This document shows positions 10,495 to 18,730 of a stretch of DNA of 64,000 nt, piece after piece (position 1 is the stretch's first letter; every line of letters starts with the position of its first letter). A program made the position numbers and the translations under genes. This DNA is from Oscillibacter sp. (GTDB lineage Bacteria; Bacillota; Clostridia; Oscillospirales; Oscillospiraceae). The stretch is from contig JAAWGR010000003.1 of assembly GCA_022795445.1 (NCBI GenBank), positions 27,230 to 91,229 of the forward strand, read 5' to 3'. Under the pieces are notes generated by a model, which had not been told where the DNA came from, did not search any database, and was given only the letters and a program-made list of their open reading frames with translations.

Positions 10495-11034
10495 ATGGAG
10501 ATTTCCACATTATATCACAATTCCCGTCCGGAAGGCGAGCTGCCGCCCCAGGAAGCAGCAGCCTTCGACCTGCTGGAAAGCCTTGGCATTGCTTATGACC
10601 GTGTATCCAGCGACCCTGCTGACAATATGGAAAAATGCGCCGCTGTCAGCGCGGTACTGGGCGTACCAATCTGCAAAAACCTGTTCCTCTGCAACCGGCA
10701 AAAGACCCAGTTTTACCTGCTGGCTATGGGAGCGGATAAACCCTTCCACACAAAGGATTTATCCCATCAGATCGCTTCTGCCCGCCTGTCGTTCGCGCCG
10801 GAGGATGACCTATGGGAGCTCCTGCACTGTGCTCCCGGCTCCGCAACCATCCTGGGGCTTATGAACGATACAGGACATCGTGTCCGTCTCCTGATGGAAC
10901 GGGAAGTTTATGAGGCGGAATATCTGAGCTGCCATCCATGCGACTGTACCAGCAGCTTGAAGCTGAAAACAGCAGATGTTCTGCAAAAACTCCTGCCCCA
11001 CACGGGTCACGGGGTAACAGTGGTCGATCTGTAA
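10495..11034 (+). CDS. YbaK/ProX-type prolyl-tRNA editing domain protein
   Basis: MEISTLYHNSRPEGELPPQEAAAFDLLESLGIAYDRV; KNLFLCNRQKTQFYLLAMGADKPFHTKDL. Confidence 0.85.
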   Translation: MEISTLYHNSRPEGELPPQEAAAFDLLESLGIAYDRVSSDPADNMEKCAAVSAVLGVPICKNLFLCNRQKTQFYLLAMGADKPFHTKDLSHQIASARLSFAPEDDLWELLHCAPGSATILGLMNDTGHRVRLLMEREVYEAEYLSCHPCDCTSSLKLKTADVLQKLLPHTGHGVTVVDL

Positions 11035-11089
11035 CCCCTCTTTGTAACACCTATTTATAAAAAGAAATACCGCCGAATATTGGGAAGCA

Positions 11090-11117
11090 GCAGGCCGCCC
11101 CTAATGGGACGGCCTGC
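11090..11117 (+). terminator. Intrinsic terminator of the ProX-like gene overlapping the 3' end of the convergent araC-like gene
   Basis: GCAGGCCGCCCC-taat-GGGACGGCCTGC (1 mismatch) followed by CGTCTTTTT. Confidence 0.75.
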
Positions 11118-12003
11118 CGTCTTTTTCTGTGGATAAATACTGTTCCAGGTTCCGCTTGGCGGTTTCCCGATCCTGGCTGCGGTATTTCGCTGGTGTCAAA
11201 CCAAATAACTGCTTGAACGCCTTGGAAAACACCTGCGAATCTTGATAGCCGCAGCTCGCTGCAATACTGGCGATTGATGCATCTGTCAGCGTCAGCTGCT
11301 CCCGTGCGCGGGTTAGACGGAAGCGCGTCAGGTATTCCCGTGGAGAGATGTCCAGCACACGCTGAAAGAGCGTAAACAAATAGCTCCGATTCAAGGCTAC
11401 ATAGTTCGCAACATCACTAACGGTAATGCCATCTGCATAATTATTGCGTATGTATTCCAACGCTTGGTGTACATATAAATTTTCCCGCTCGGTCTTCGAT
11501 AGAAAGGTTTCGCTGCTTGGGGAAATTTCCCGAGTCAGGCAAGCGAAAAACTGACACAGCAGAGATTGCAGTACAAAATCCCGCTCACTGGTGGGTTTGT
11601 TCTGGCTCAGCATCGCCTCTACCAATTGCCATAGCTCCTCCCCTCCCCCGCACCGGAATGTCAACCGCCCATTTCCCAGCCCCGCCGCCCGCAGGCAGCT
11701 TTCACAGCTGCTTCCGTCAAAGCCAATCCAAAGGTATGTCCAAGGATGCTCTCTGTCCGCTTGGTAAAACGTCTGCTTGTTGGGCGTAATGAGAAACCCC
11801 TCCCCCTTACCTAAATGGTACTCCTGACCCTCCGCCTGAAATCTGCCGCAGCCATCTAATATATAATGCAGCAGGTAATTCGGCCGCACCGCCGGGCCGT
11901 AGCTGTGCAAAGGTTCACAGCGAGCCTCACCGCAGCAGCAGAGGTAAAAATCGCTGAATTTCTGGTACTGCTGCTGCATATGCAGGACATAACTTTCTTC
12001 CAC
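11101..12003 (-). CDS. AraC family transcriptional regulator
   Basis: N-terminal cupin-like region plus ITVSDVANYVALNRSYLFTLFQRVLDISPREYLTRFRLTRAREQL...ASCGYQDSQVFSKAFKQLFGLTPAKYR. Confidence 0.92.
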   Translation of the reverse strand: MEESYVLHMQQQYQKFSDFYLCCCGEARCEPLHSYGPAVRPNYLLHYILDGCGRFQAEGQEYHLGKGEGFLITPNKQTFYQADREHPWTYLWIGFDGSSCESCLRAAGLGNGRLTFRCGGGEELWQLVEAMLSQNKPTSERDFVLQSLLCQFFACLTREISPSSETFLSKTERENLYVHQALEYIRNNYADGITVSDVANYVALNRSYLFTLFQRVLDISPREYLTRFRLTRAREQLTLTDASIASIAASCGYQDSQVFSKAFKQLFGLTPAKYRSQDRETAKRNLEQYLSTEKDGRPSH

Positions 12004-12155
12004 TGCGTCCTCCTCCCGCCCCTTCCCCCAGGCAATGCCGCCAGGAGGATTTTTGCCTATCGACAGGATATCATATCAAATTGAAATTTCAAGATGTTTT
12101 TTAGGCAATCCTCCAATTCTATTCCAGGCAGCCAAAAGACCTTCTGCCAGAATAG

Positions 12156-12184
12156 TTGACAATTTCCCTCGAAATCGCTACAAT
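12156..12184 (+). promoter_or_regulatory. Sigma-A promoter TTGACA-N17-TACAAT upstream of proS
   Basis: -35 12156-12161, 17-bp spacer, -10 12179-12184. Confidence 0.8.
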
Positions 12185-12256
12185 AAAGGTTCATGTAAAC
12201 CGCGCCGTTCGCGGGCGCGCAAACAATAATGAATTCGATGTAAAGGATGGAGACTT

Positions 12257-13696
12257 ATGGCACAGGACAAGAGACAAGTGGACGCCATTACCCCACGGGA
12301 CGCCGACTTTACCCAATGGTACACCGATGTGTGCAAGAAAGCGGAGCTGATCGACTATACCTCTGTAAAAGGTATGTTTATTTACCGCCCCTATGGCTAC
12401 GCAATCTGGGAAAACATCCAAGCAGAAATGGACCGGCGTTTCAAAGAAACCGGCCATGAAAACGTATACCTGCCCGTTTTGATCCCTGAATCCCTCCTGC
12501 AAAAAGAGAAAGACCATGTGGAAGGTTTCGCTCCTGAGTGCGCCTGGATTACCATGGGCGGCAGCGAGAAGCTGGAAGACCGCCTCTGTGTGCGTCCCAC
12601 CAGTGAGACGCTGTTCTGTGAACATTACGCCAACATCATCCACTCTTGGCGGGATCTGCCAAAGCTATATAACCAATGGTGCAGCGTGCTGCGGTGGGAA
12701 AAGACCTCCCGCCCCTTCCTCCGTCACCGGGAGTTTCTGTGGCAGGAGGGCCACACCATGCACGCGGATGAAGCTGAGGCCCGGGCGGAAACCATGCAGA
12801 TGCTGAACATCTATGCGGACTTTATGGAGAATTTCCTGGCTATGCCGGTCATTCGCGGCCGCAAAACTGAGAAGGAAAAGTTCAAAGGCGCGGAAGAAAC
12901 CTATACCGTGGAGTGTATGATGCACGATCATAAAGCCCTTCAGGCCGGCACCAGCCACTACTTCGGCGACGGATTTGCCAAGGCTTTCGATATCACTTAT
13001 GCCGGTAAAGACAACCAGCCCCATTATCCTCACCAGACCAGCTGGGGCGTTTCTACCCGTATGATCGGCGGCATCATCATGACCCATGGAGATGACAACG
13101 GCCTCGTTCTGCCGCCCCGGGTGGCTCCCATCCAAGCAGTGGTTATCCCTATCGCCCAGCACAAGCCTGGCGTTTTGGACGCCGCCGCTGCCCTGCGGGA
13201 CCGGCTGAAAAACGCAGGCGTACGCTCAAAAATGGACGATTCCGATAACAGCCCTGGTTGGAAGTTCGCTGAATATGAGATGAAGGGTGTGCCCCTGCGC
13301 GTAGAAATCGGCCCAAAGGATATGGAGAAGGGACAGTGTGTCATCGCCCGGCGAGATACCGGTGAAAAGGCCTTTGTGCCTTTGGCGGAACTGGAGGAGA
13401 CGGTAAAGAAGCTGCTGGACGCTGTTCACGACAATATGTTCGCCATTGCCCTGAAGAACAGGGAGGATCACACCTTTGATATTAAAACCCCCGAGGAAGC
13501 CAAGGCAATCGCTGAAAGCAAGGGCGGGTTCCTGCGCTCTAAGTGGTGCGGCGAGCTGTCTTGCGAACTGGCGATGAAAGAACGGGCCGGGGTTACCTCC
13601 CGCTGCATGCCTCTGGCCCAGAGCGGCACAGAAGGGACTTGCCCAGTATGTGGTAAGGTTTGTAAGACCGATATTTACTGGGGTGTTGCTTATTAA
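12257..13696 (+). CDS. proS: Proline--tRNA ligase (short type, without obvious insertion editing domain)
   Basis: 479 aa; ADFTQWYTDVCKKAELIDYTSVKGMFIYRPYGYAIWENIQAEMD; CVRPTSETLFCEHYANII; LRWEKTSRPFLRHREFLWQEGHT. Confidence 0.95.
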   Translation: MAQDKRQVDAITPRDADFTQWYTDVCKKAELIDYTSVKGMFIYRPYGYAIWENIQAEMDRRFKETGHENVYLPVLIPESLLQKEKDHVEGFAPECAWITMGGSEKLEDRLCVRPTSETLFCEHYANIIHSWRDLPKLYNQWCSVLRWEKTSRPFLRHREFLWQEGHTMHADEAEARAETMQMLNIYADFMENFLAMPVIRGRKTEKEKFKGAEETYTVECMMHDHKALQAGTSHYFGDGFAKAFDITYAGKDNQPHYPHQTSWGVSTRMIGGIIMTHGDDNGLVLPPRVAPIQAVVIPIAQHKPGVLDAAAALRDRLKNAGVRSKMDDSDNSPGWKFAEYEMKGVPLRVEIGPKDMEKGQCVIARRDTGEKAFVPLAELEETVKKLLDAVHDNMFAIALKNREDHTFDIKTPEEAKAIAESKGGFLRSKWCGELSCELAMKERAGVTSRCMPLAQSGTEGTCPVCGKVCKTDIYWGVAY

Positions 13697-13753
13697 GCGC
13701 CTCACACACTTGTAAACAGGGCCTACGATCAAACGTTTTGAATCTGTAACGCA

Positions 13754-13786
13754 AAAACTGGCAATTCGACCGGAATTGCCAGTTTT
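13754..13786 (+). terminator. proS terminator
   Basis: Perfect 14-bp stem AAAACTGGCAATTC-gaccg-GAATTGCCAGTTTT. Confidence 0.8.
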
Positions 13787-13904
13787 CATTTTACAATTCT
13801 GGTTGTAGATGGAAAAAAACTGTAGGATGATTCTTCACTTTTATTAGGAAAATGTGGTTCTTTTCCCCAGAATCCCCGAAAAAGAACACCCTCTTCCGAA
13901 TGGG

Positions 13905-14012
13905 CCGACAAAATTCGGCAAACATCTGGAAAATTATGTTTGATTCAAAATTCTTAGAACACTTGTGTCCCAATGAATTCGTCGAAAAAGGCGATGAAAA
14001 ATTTGTCGAATG
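13905..14012 (+). promoter_or_regulatory. Cluster of Spo0A-box-like sequences upstream of spo0A
   Basis: TTTTGTCGG on minus (13905-13913), TTCGTCGAA (13978-13986), TTTGTCGAA (14002-14010); consensus TTTGTCGAA/TGTCGAA. Confidence 0.6.
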
Positions 14013-14141
14013 ATTTTTCCTATGATTTTACAAAGATGACTTGAAAATGCTGTAATTTTATGCTACTTTATAGAAAAGCAGACGGGATGTCTTGCAAATC
14101 CGTCGTAACTTCCAAATTTATGATAAAGGAATCTGAGTTTT

Positions 14142-14930
14142 ATGATGAACAAAAAATCAGTATTTTTGGCAGATCCCAATGAAGAATTCCGCACAATGCT
14201 GCGACAGATGATAGAAAAAGCAGATGAGTTTGCCATGGCAGGCGAAGCCGGGAATGGTATCGAGGCTTTGGAACGCACCCGTCAGCTGCACCCTGACCTG
14301 CTGCTCATGGATGTGGCCCTCCCTGGGCTGGACGGCATCGGCCTGCTGCAGGCGCTCAAAGCAGAGGACAGCTTCTCGCCAAAGGTTATCATTGCCTCCG
14401 CCTTCTGCGGGAACCAAGTGCTGGCCGATGCGGAACGCTTGGGCGCAAGCTACTTCCTCCCTAAGCCCTGTACGCCGGATTCCATTATTGACCGTATGCA
14501 CAGCCTCTTTACACAGCCTGCCCCAGAGCCCGAGGATTATTCTGCATCTTTGAAAAATATGGTCACCGCTGTGATCCATGAGATCGGCGTCCCTGCCCAC
14601 ATCAAAGGCTACCAGTACCTGCGGGAGGCCATTATGATCGCTGTAGAAGACATGGAAGTCATCAACGCTGTTACCAAGGTCCTCTACCCCGCCGTGGCAA
14701 AGCGCTTTAACACCACCCCCTCCCGCGTGGAACGGGCTATCCGGCACGCCATTGAAGTCGCCTGGGACCGGGGCGATTTGGAAACGCTGCAAAAGTATTT
14801 CGGCTACACGGTCTCCAACACCAAGGGCAAACCTACAAATTCCGAGTTCATTGCCATGATCGCTGACCGCCTCGTTTTGGAGGAGAAAAAGCATAAGCAT
14901 AAGCAAGATCAAAACCGTTCCAGCCATTGA
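14142..14930 (+). CDS. spo0A: Sporulation transcription factor Spo0A
   Basis: Receiver domain ...[20 protein letters not shown]... plus Spo0A effector domain [25 protein letters not shown]...[31 protein letters not shown]. Confidence 0.96.
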   Translation: MMNKKSVFLADPNEEFRTMLRQMIEKADEFAMAGEAGNGIEALERTRQLHPDLLLMDVALPGLDGIGLLQALKAEDSFSPKVIIASAFCGNQVLADAERLGASYFLPKPCTPDSIIDRMHSLFTQPAPEPEDYSASLKNMVTAVIHEIGVPAHIKGYQYLREAIMIAVEDMEVINAVTKVLYPAVAKRFNTTPSRVERAIRHAIEVAWDRGDLETLQKYFGYTVSNTKGKPTNSEFIAMIADRLVLEEKKHKHKQDQNRSSH

Positions 14931-14939
14931 GCAATGCAA

Positions 14940-14961
14940 GGGAGAGGCTTTCGCCTCTCCC
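14940..14961 (+). terminator. spo0A terminator
   Basis: GGGAGAGGC-tttc-GCCTCTCCC followed by TCTCTTTT. Confidence 0.8.
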
Positions 14962-14967
14962 TCTCTT

Positions 14968-16329
14968 TTATATGCTTGGAGCCAACGCCCGCCCAATAAC
15001 TGCCATCTGTACGGCGGTCAGCGGAATGTCGAATTTGGTGAAAGTCAGTTCTACCAAACGGCCCGGAAAACAGAGCAGATAAGAATCAACCGCCTCGCCG
15101 CTGAGATAACTGCGATAGACCCGTTCCGCCTCCCACGGGGCAGCATCCTGCATTTCCCATGCCTGATCCCGGTCCTCTTTCGGCTCCAAATACTGCGCTA
15201 ACACTTTGCCGTACAGCCAATCTGTTTTTACATCCTTAATTGTATAATAAAAGGATTCTTCAATCTTTACACCTTCTGAAGTCATTCGGGTTCCCTGGTC
15301 GGCGTATAAATGCTGGGTCAGCATAAACGAACCGATACCAAGGGGAATCACGCTTCGATCGGAATCCTCATGGGATACACCGGTCAGCATTTCCAAGGTT
15401 AAAGGTAGGCCGTTGGTATCCTCCGCGTAGCGGACGGCTTGGTTGTCTCCTAAGATGCCGAATATCACTGTTGCTGCAACAATCATATAGATTATTGGCA
15501 GCACTACAAAGCAGACAACGATATTGGTCCCCCTTGAAACCCTCAGTTTTCGTAAAAGACGCGGTGCCTGATTGATTAGAATAAGGAATACAGTATACAA
15601 CGTAATGTGAACCACCCAAACAACAGTCACACCAGTCCGCGTAAACTTCAGCATCCTCACCAAAAAGATGGCAAGTAAGGCATACGTCAACACAAAAAAC
15701 ACCCAATCCACAAGCTGGTATGGCTTAACCTCCGCACAAGGGCCGCCGTGAGCGGTCGACTGGAGGGATCTTCGGTACCAACGGTAATAATGACACATGT
15801 GAAAACCATGGTATACGATCATCAGCGTCCATAGAAGGATTGCCCATAAATAGCCTTCATTTTCAAAAAAGCGGACAGGATTCCAAATAAGCGACGTGAT
15901 GGGTATGGAGAATTGGAACACTGCAATCACTCCAAGCAGGATCGCCGCAGGAATCAGGCGGCGCTCCATCACTTTGTGGATGACCTCCAGCCGCATAGCC
16001 TCATCGGTTTCCAGCGGAACGGGGGTTTCCTGTTCTGAGACAAAGATCTGCATTTTCATCCAATCACAGACCTTCTGCCAGCCAGCCTCAGCGCAGAGTT
16101 CTTCCAGCGATAACTGTCCTTCCGTAGGGCTGGGGTTGAACTCGGAGGCATCCAAACTGTAGGTCACAGCGTAGTGTACTCTTGCCGGTTCCGTCCGGCG
16201 ATACTTCCAAAGGAAGCGCCCTGTCTCCTCCAGCCGCCAGCCATCAGCGGCCATGTCCTCAAGATGCTCCTCCATACCTTTGAAATCGAACAGCTGCAAG
16301 GTTTCCATGCGGTATTTTGTGTTCCTCAT
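14968..16329 (-). CDS. DUF2812 domain-containing membrane protein
   Basis: MRNTKYRMETLQLFDFKGMEEHLEDMAADGWRLEETGRFLWKYRRTEPARVHYAVTY; start overlaps padR stop (ATGA); the longer ORF reading into padR is out of frame with a real start. Confidence 0.85.
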   Translation of the reverse strand: MRNTKYRMETLQLFDFKGMEEHLEDMAADGWRLEETGRFLWKYRRTEPARVHYAVTYSLDASEFNPSPTEGQLSLEELCAEAGWQKVCDWMKMQIFVSEQETPVPLETDEAMRLEVIHKVMERRLIPAAILLGVIAVFQFSIPITSLIWNPVRFFENEGYLWAILLWTLMIVYHGFHMCHYYRWYRRSLQSTAHGGPCAEVKPYQLVDWVFFVLTYALLAIFLVRMLKFTRTGVTVVWVVHITLYTVFLILINQAPRLLRKLRVSRGTNIVVCFVVLPIIYMIVAATVIFGILGDNQAVRYAEDTNGLPLTLEMLTGVSHEDSDRSVIPLGIGSFMLTQHLYADQGTRMTSEGVKIEESFYYTIKDVKTDWLYGKVLAQYLEPKEDRDQAWEMQDAAPWEAERVYRSYLSGEAVDSYLLCFPGRLVELTFTKFDIPLTAVQMAVIGRALAPSI

Positions 16330-16649
16330 GTACCCTCCTCCTCTCTTATACAATCCTGGTAATCCTTCGTCAGGGTCAGCAGGCGGCGGTATTCTGCCTC
16401 CAGCATCTCCCGGCCCTTCCGTGTGATCAAATAACTGCGTCTCCGTCCCTCCACTTTGGTTTCCACGATCATTTCGGCTTGTACGAAACTGTCCAGCACA
16501 TTGTACAGCGTCCCAGGGCCGACGATCACCCGGCTTTTCGTCATGGTCTGGATTTGTGCAGCGATATCTGCACCGCAGAACTCCTGCCGCAGGCAAAGGA
16601 GAATATAAAACATCTGCTCTGTCAAGGACTGGAATTTTTCTCTCGCCAT
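16326..16649 (-). CDS. PadR family transcriptional regulator
   Basis: MAREKFQSLTEQMFYILLCLRQEFCGADIAAQIQTMTKSRVIVGPGTLYNVLDSFVQAEMI; coupled with DUF2812. Confidence 0.93.
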   Translation of the reverse strand: MAREKFQSLTEQMFYILLCLRQEFCGADIAAQIQTMTKSRVIVGPGTLYNVLDSFVQAEMIVETKVEGRRRSYLITRKGREMLEAEYRRLLTLTKDYQDCIREEEGT

Positions 16650-16682
16650 ACGTTCTTCTCTCCCCGATCAAATATCGATTAT

Positions 16683-16735
16683 CAATATCGAATATCGATG
16701 TTCTGTTTTTAGTGTAACATCGATATTCGATATTG
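16683..16735. repeat. Perfect 20-bp inverted repeat (candidate PadR operator) CAATATCGAATATCGATGTT-N13-AACATCGATATTCGATATTG
   Basis: Arms 16683-16702 and 16716-16735 are exact reverse complements; extra ATATCGATT at 16672-16680. Confidence 0.85.
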
Positions 16736-16739
16736 TCAA
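16711..16739 (-). promoter_or_regulatory. Sigma-A promoter TTGACA-N17-TACACT of the padR operon, overlapped by the inverted repeat
   Basis: Minus strand -35 16739-16734, -10 16716-16711, 17-bp spacer occupied by the distal repeat arm. Confidence 0.75.
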
Positions 16740-16760
16740 GCACATTTTTCCATACGGATG

Positions 16761-16789
16761 TGGACAACCTTGCTGGGATATGGTATAAT
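16761..16789 (+). promoter_or_regulatory. Promoter TGGACA-N17-TATAAT upstream of the SMI1/KNR4 gene
   Basis: -35 16761-16766, -10 16784-16789. Confidence 0.7.
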
Positions 16790-16813
16790 GGTCGAAAAAA
16801 GGAGGGTTTCTGT

Positions 16814-17593
16814 ATGAAAATTCAGTATAATCTGCTTCCCGGAGAACTATTGGAGCATTTTGAGCCGGTGTATGGAAAAATGGTTGAGGGCTTCTCTGAA
16901 ACCGAACTTGCTGACGCTGAGGAACGTCTCGGCATCCGGATTCCGGCCTCCTATCGCAGCTTCCTCCTCCAGTACGGTAAATGCTCCTTAAACTCTATAC
17001 AAAACTATTTGATTGCTCCGGACAGCCTGCAACTGGCCTATGATTGCTATCGCGAGACACGGGATGAGGATTATGACCCCGACGACCCGGAGTGGGCGGT
17101 TGACAAATGGTGGTCTGAAGGCCAGGGTTGGGTGGAAACTGTCAATCCGCTGGCAGAATTGTTCCAGCATCCTGAGGATGAATGGAACCGCTTTGTAAAA
17201 GACCATTTGATCATTTGGCATGAAAATCAGGGCTGTTGGATCGCAGGGATCCGGACGGAGGATTTTGAAAAGGAAACCATCCCTGTTTACATTCCAGATG
17301 AGCTCTACTCCTACACCTGGGAGATGGAATTCCCCAGCCTGGAAGAATTTTTAACACGCATGATTTTTGCCGCTATTGAATACAAAAACCCACAAATTAT
17401 TACCGGAAATACAGATATCCAGGACTTCTTTGACACAAATCAAATAGATCGCGAACTTCTCTGTCCGCCGGAAAAATCGAGTCCTTCCGGTCACTGCCGG
17501 AGTTTCTACCTGCCAGAGAAACACCTCGCTGGCTTCTTCCTCTACGATGTACGCGGCGAAAACGACACCCTGTCCATTTACCAGCTCCCCTGA
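16814..17593 (+). CDS. SMI1/KNR4 (SUKH) family protein
   Basis: FSETELADAEERLGIRIPASYRSFLLQYGKCSL...; SUKH N-terminal pattern. Confidence 0.8.
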   Translation: MKIQYNLLPGELLEHFEPVYGKMVEGFSETELADAEERLGIRIPASYRSFLLQYGKCSLNSIQNYLIAPDSLQLAYDCYRETRDEDYDPDDPEWAVDKWWSEGQGWVETVNPLAELFQHPEDEWNRFVKDHLIIWHENQGCWIAGIRTEDFEKETIPVYIPDELYSYTWEMEFPSLEEFLTRMIFAAIEYKNPQIITGNTDIQDFFDTNQIDRELLCPPEKSSPSGHCRSFYLPEKHLAGFFLYDVRGENDTLSIYQLP

Positions 17594-17770
17594 TTTATCA
17601 AGAAGCAAAGAACGGTTTTTGAAATCTCTGTAAAAAACCTGTAAATATCGTGTTTATCTGTCTGGACAAAAGCACGGAACTTTGATAGGATATGGGGTGG
17701 ATTATTCTGGTTCCCGGAGTTTACTACTGCCGAGCTTCAACTGGTAAAAATTTTTGTGTAGGAGGCTACC

Positions 17771-18730
17771 ATGACAGATATCACAGCCATCGGCGAGATT
17801 TTGATTGATTTGACCCAGATGGGATATAATGAGGCAGGAGTGCCTCTTTTCGCGGCAAATCCCGGCGGCGCACCGGCAAACGTGGCTGTAGCGGCCTCCC
17901 GTCTTGGCGCTAAGACCGCTTTCATCGGCAAAGTCGGCAGCGACGGTTTTGGTACATACCTTCGCACGGTATTGGAAAAGGACCGGGTGGATTGCTCTTG
18001 TCTGCTTACCGACAGCCGTCCTACTACCATGGCCATCGTCTCTGTGGATGCCTTGGGCGAACGGGACTTTCGATTTGTCCGCGGCGCGGACAGCGAATTG
18101 ACCCCAAAAGAGATCGACGAGGGGTTTATCCAACAGAGTAAAATTCTGCACTTCGGTTCCGTGAGCCTTACGCCGGGACTGGCCCGTAACGCTACCATCT
18201 TCGCTGCCCGTGCCGCCCATGAGGCTGGAGTGCTCGTGAGCTATGACCCCAACTACCGTCCTGCCCTTTGGAACACGGAAGCAGACGCTGTGGAATGGAT
18301 GCGAATCCCCCTCCCCCTAGTGGATGTCATCAAGCTGGCGGAAGAAGAGCTTGCCCTTGTAACCGGCACTTCCGATTTGGAGGAAGGAAGCCGGATTTTG
18401 GAGGAGCAAGGGGTAAAACTGGTCCTGGTGACGTTGGGCGGTGACGGCGTGTTCTGCCGCTGGCAGGGCCAAACCTGGCGTCAGCCTGGCATTCCGGCCA
18501 AGGTCGCCGATACCAACGGCGCGGGCGATACCTTCTTGGGCGCCGTCCTCAGCCGCCTCTGTAAGCGGGAGGGAAAACCGCTGTTGGACTTGGAGAGGGC
18601 CGAATTGAAGGATATCCTGGCTTTTGCAAATCGGGCGGCGGCATTCACCTGCTCCCGCAGCGGAGCCATCCCTGCTATGCCCACACTGGCGGAACTCTTT
18701 GACGAACAAGGAGGCGCAAAGCTGCCATGA
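17771..18730 (+). CDS. PfkB family carbohydrate kinase (fructokinase-like)
   Basis: MTDITAIGEILIDLTQMGYNEAGVPLFAANPGGAPANVAVAASRLGAKTAFIGKVGSDGFG; DTNGAGDTFLGAVL. Confidence 0.93.
   Translation: MTDITAIGEILIDLTQMGYNEAGVPLFAANPGGAPANVAVAASRLGAKTAFIGKVGSDGFGTYLRTVLEKDRVDCSCLLTDSRPTTMAIVSVDALGERDFRFVRGADSELTPKEIDEGFIQQSKILHFGSVSLTPGLARNATIFAARAAHEAGVLVSYDPNYRPALWNTEADAVEWMRIPLPLVDVIKLAEEELALVTGTSDLEEGSRILEEQGVKLVLVTLGGDGVFCRWQGQTWRQPGIPAKVADTNGAGDTFLGAVLSRLCKREGKPLLDLERAELKDILAFANRAAAFTCSRSGAIPAMPTLAELFDEQGGAKLP

Noticed and set aside
4609-12118. 15-nt sequence GGCAATCCTCCAATT occurring in both the gltA terminator and the araC-proS intergenic region
   Set aside because: A 15-mer repeat is expected by chance in 64 kb; no wider similarity
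13845-13875. Possible sigma-H promoter (AGGAAAA...GAAT) upstream of spo0A
   Set aside because: Spacing too long and flanking positions mismatch the consensus
16330-16767. N-terminal extension of ORF 14968-16767
   Set aside because: Out-of-frame read through padR and its operator; the DUF2812 protein starts at 16329
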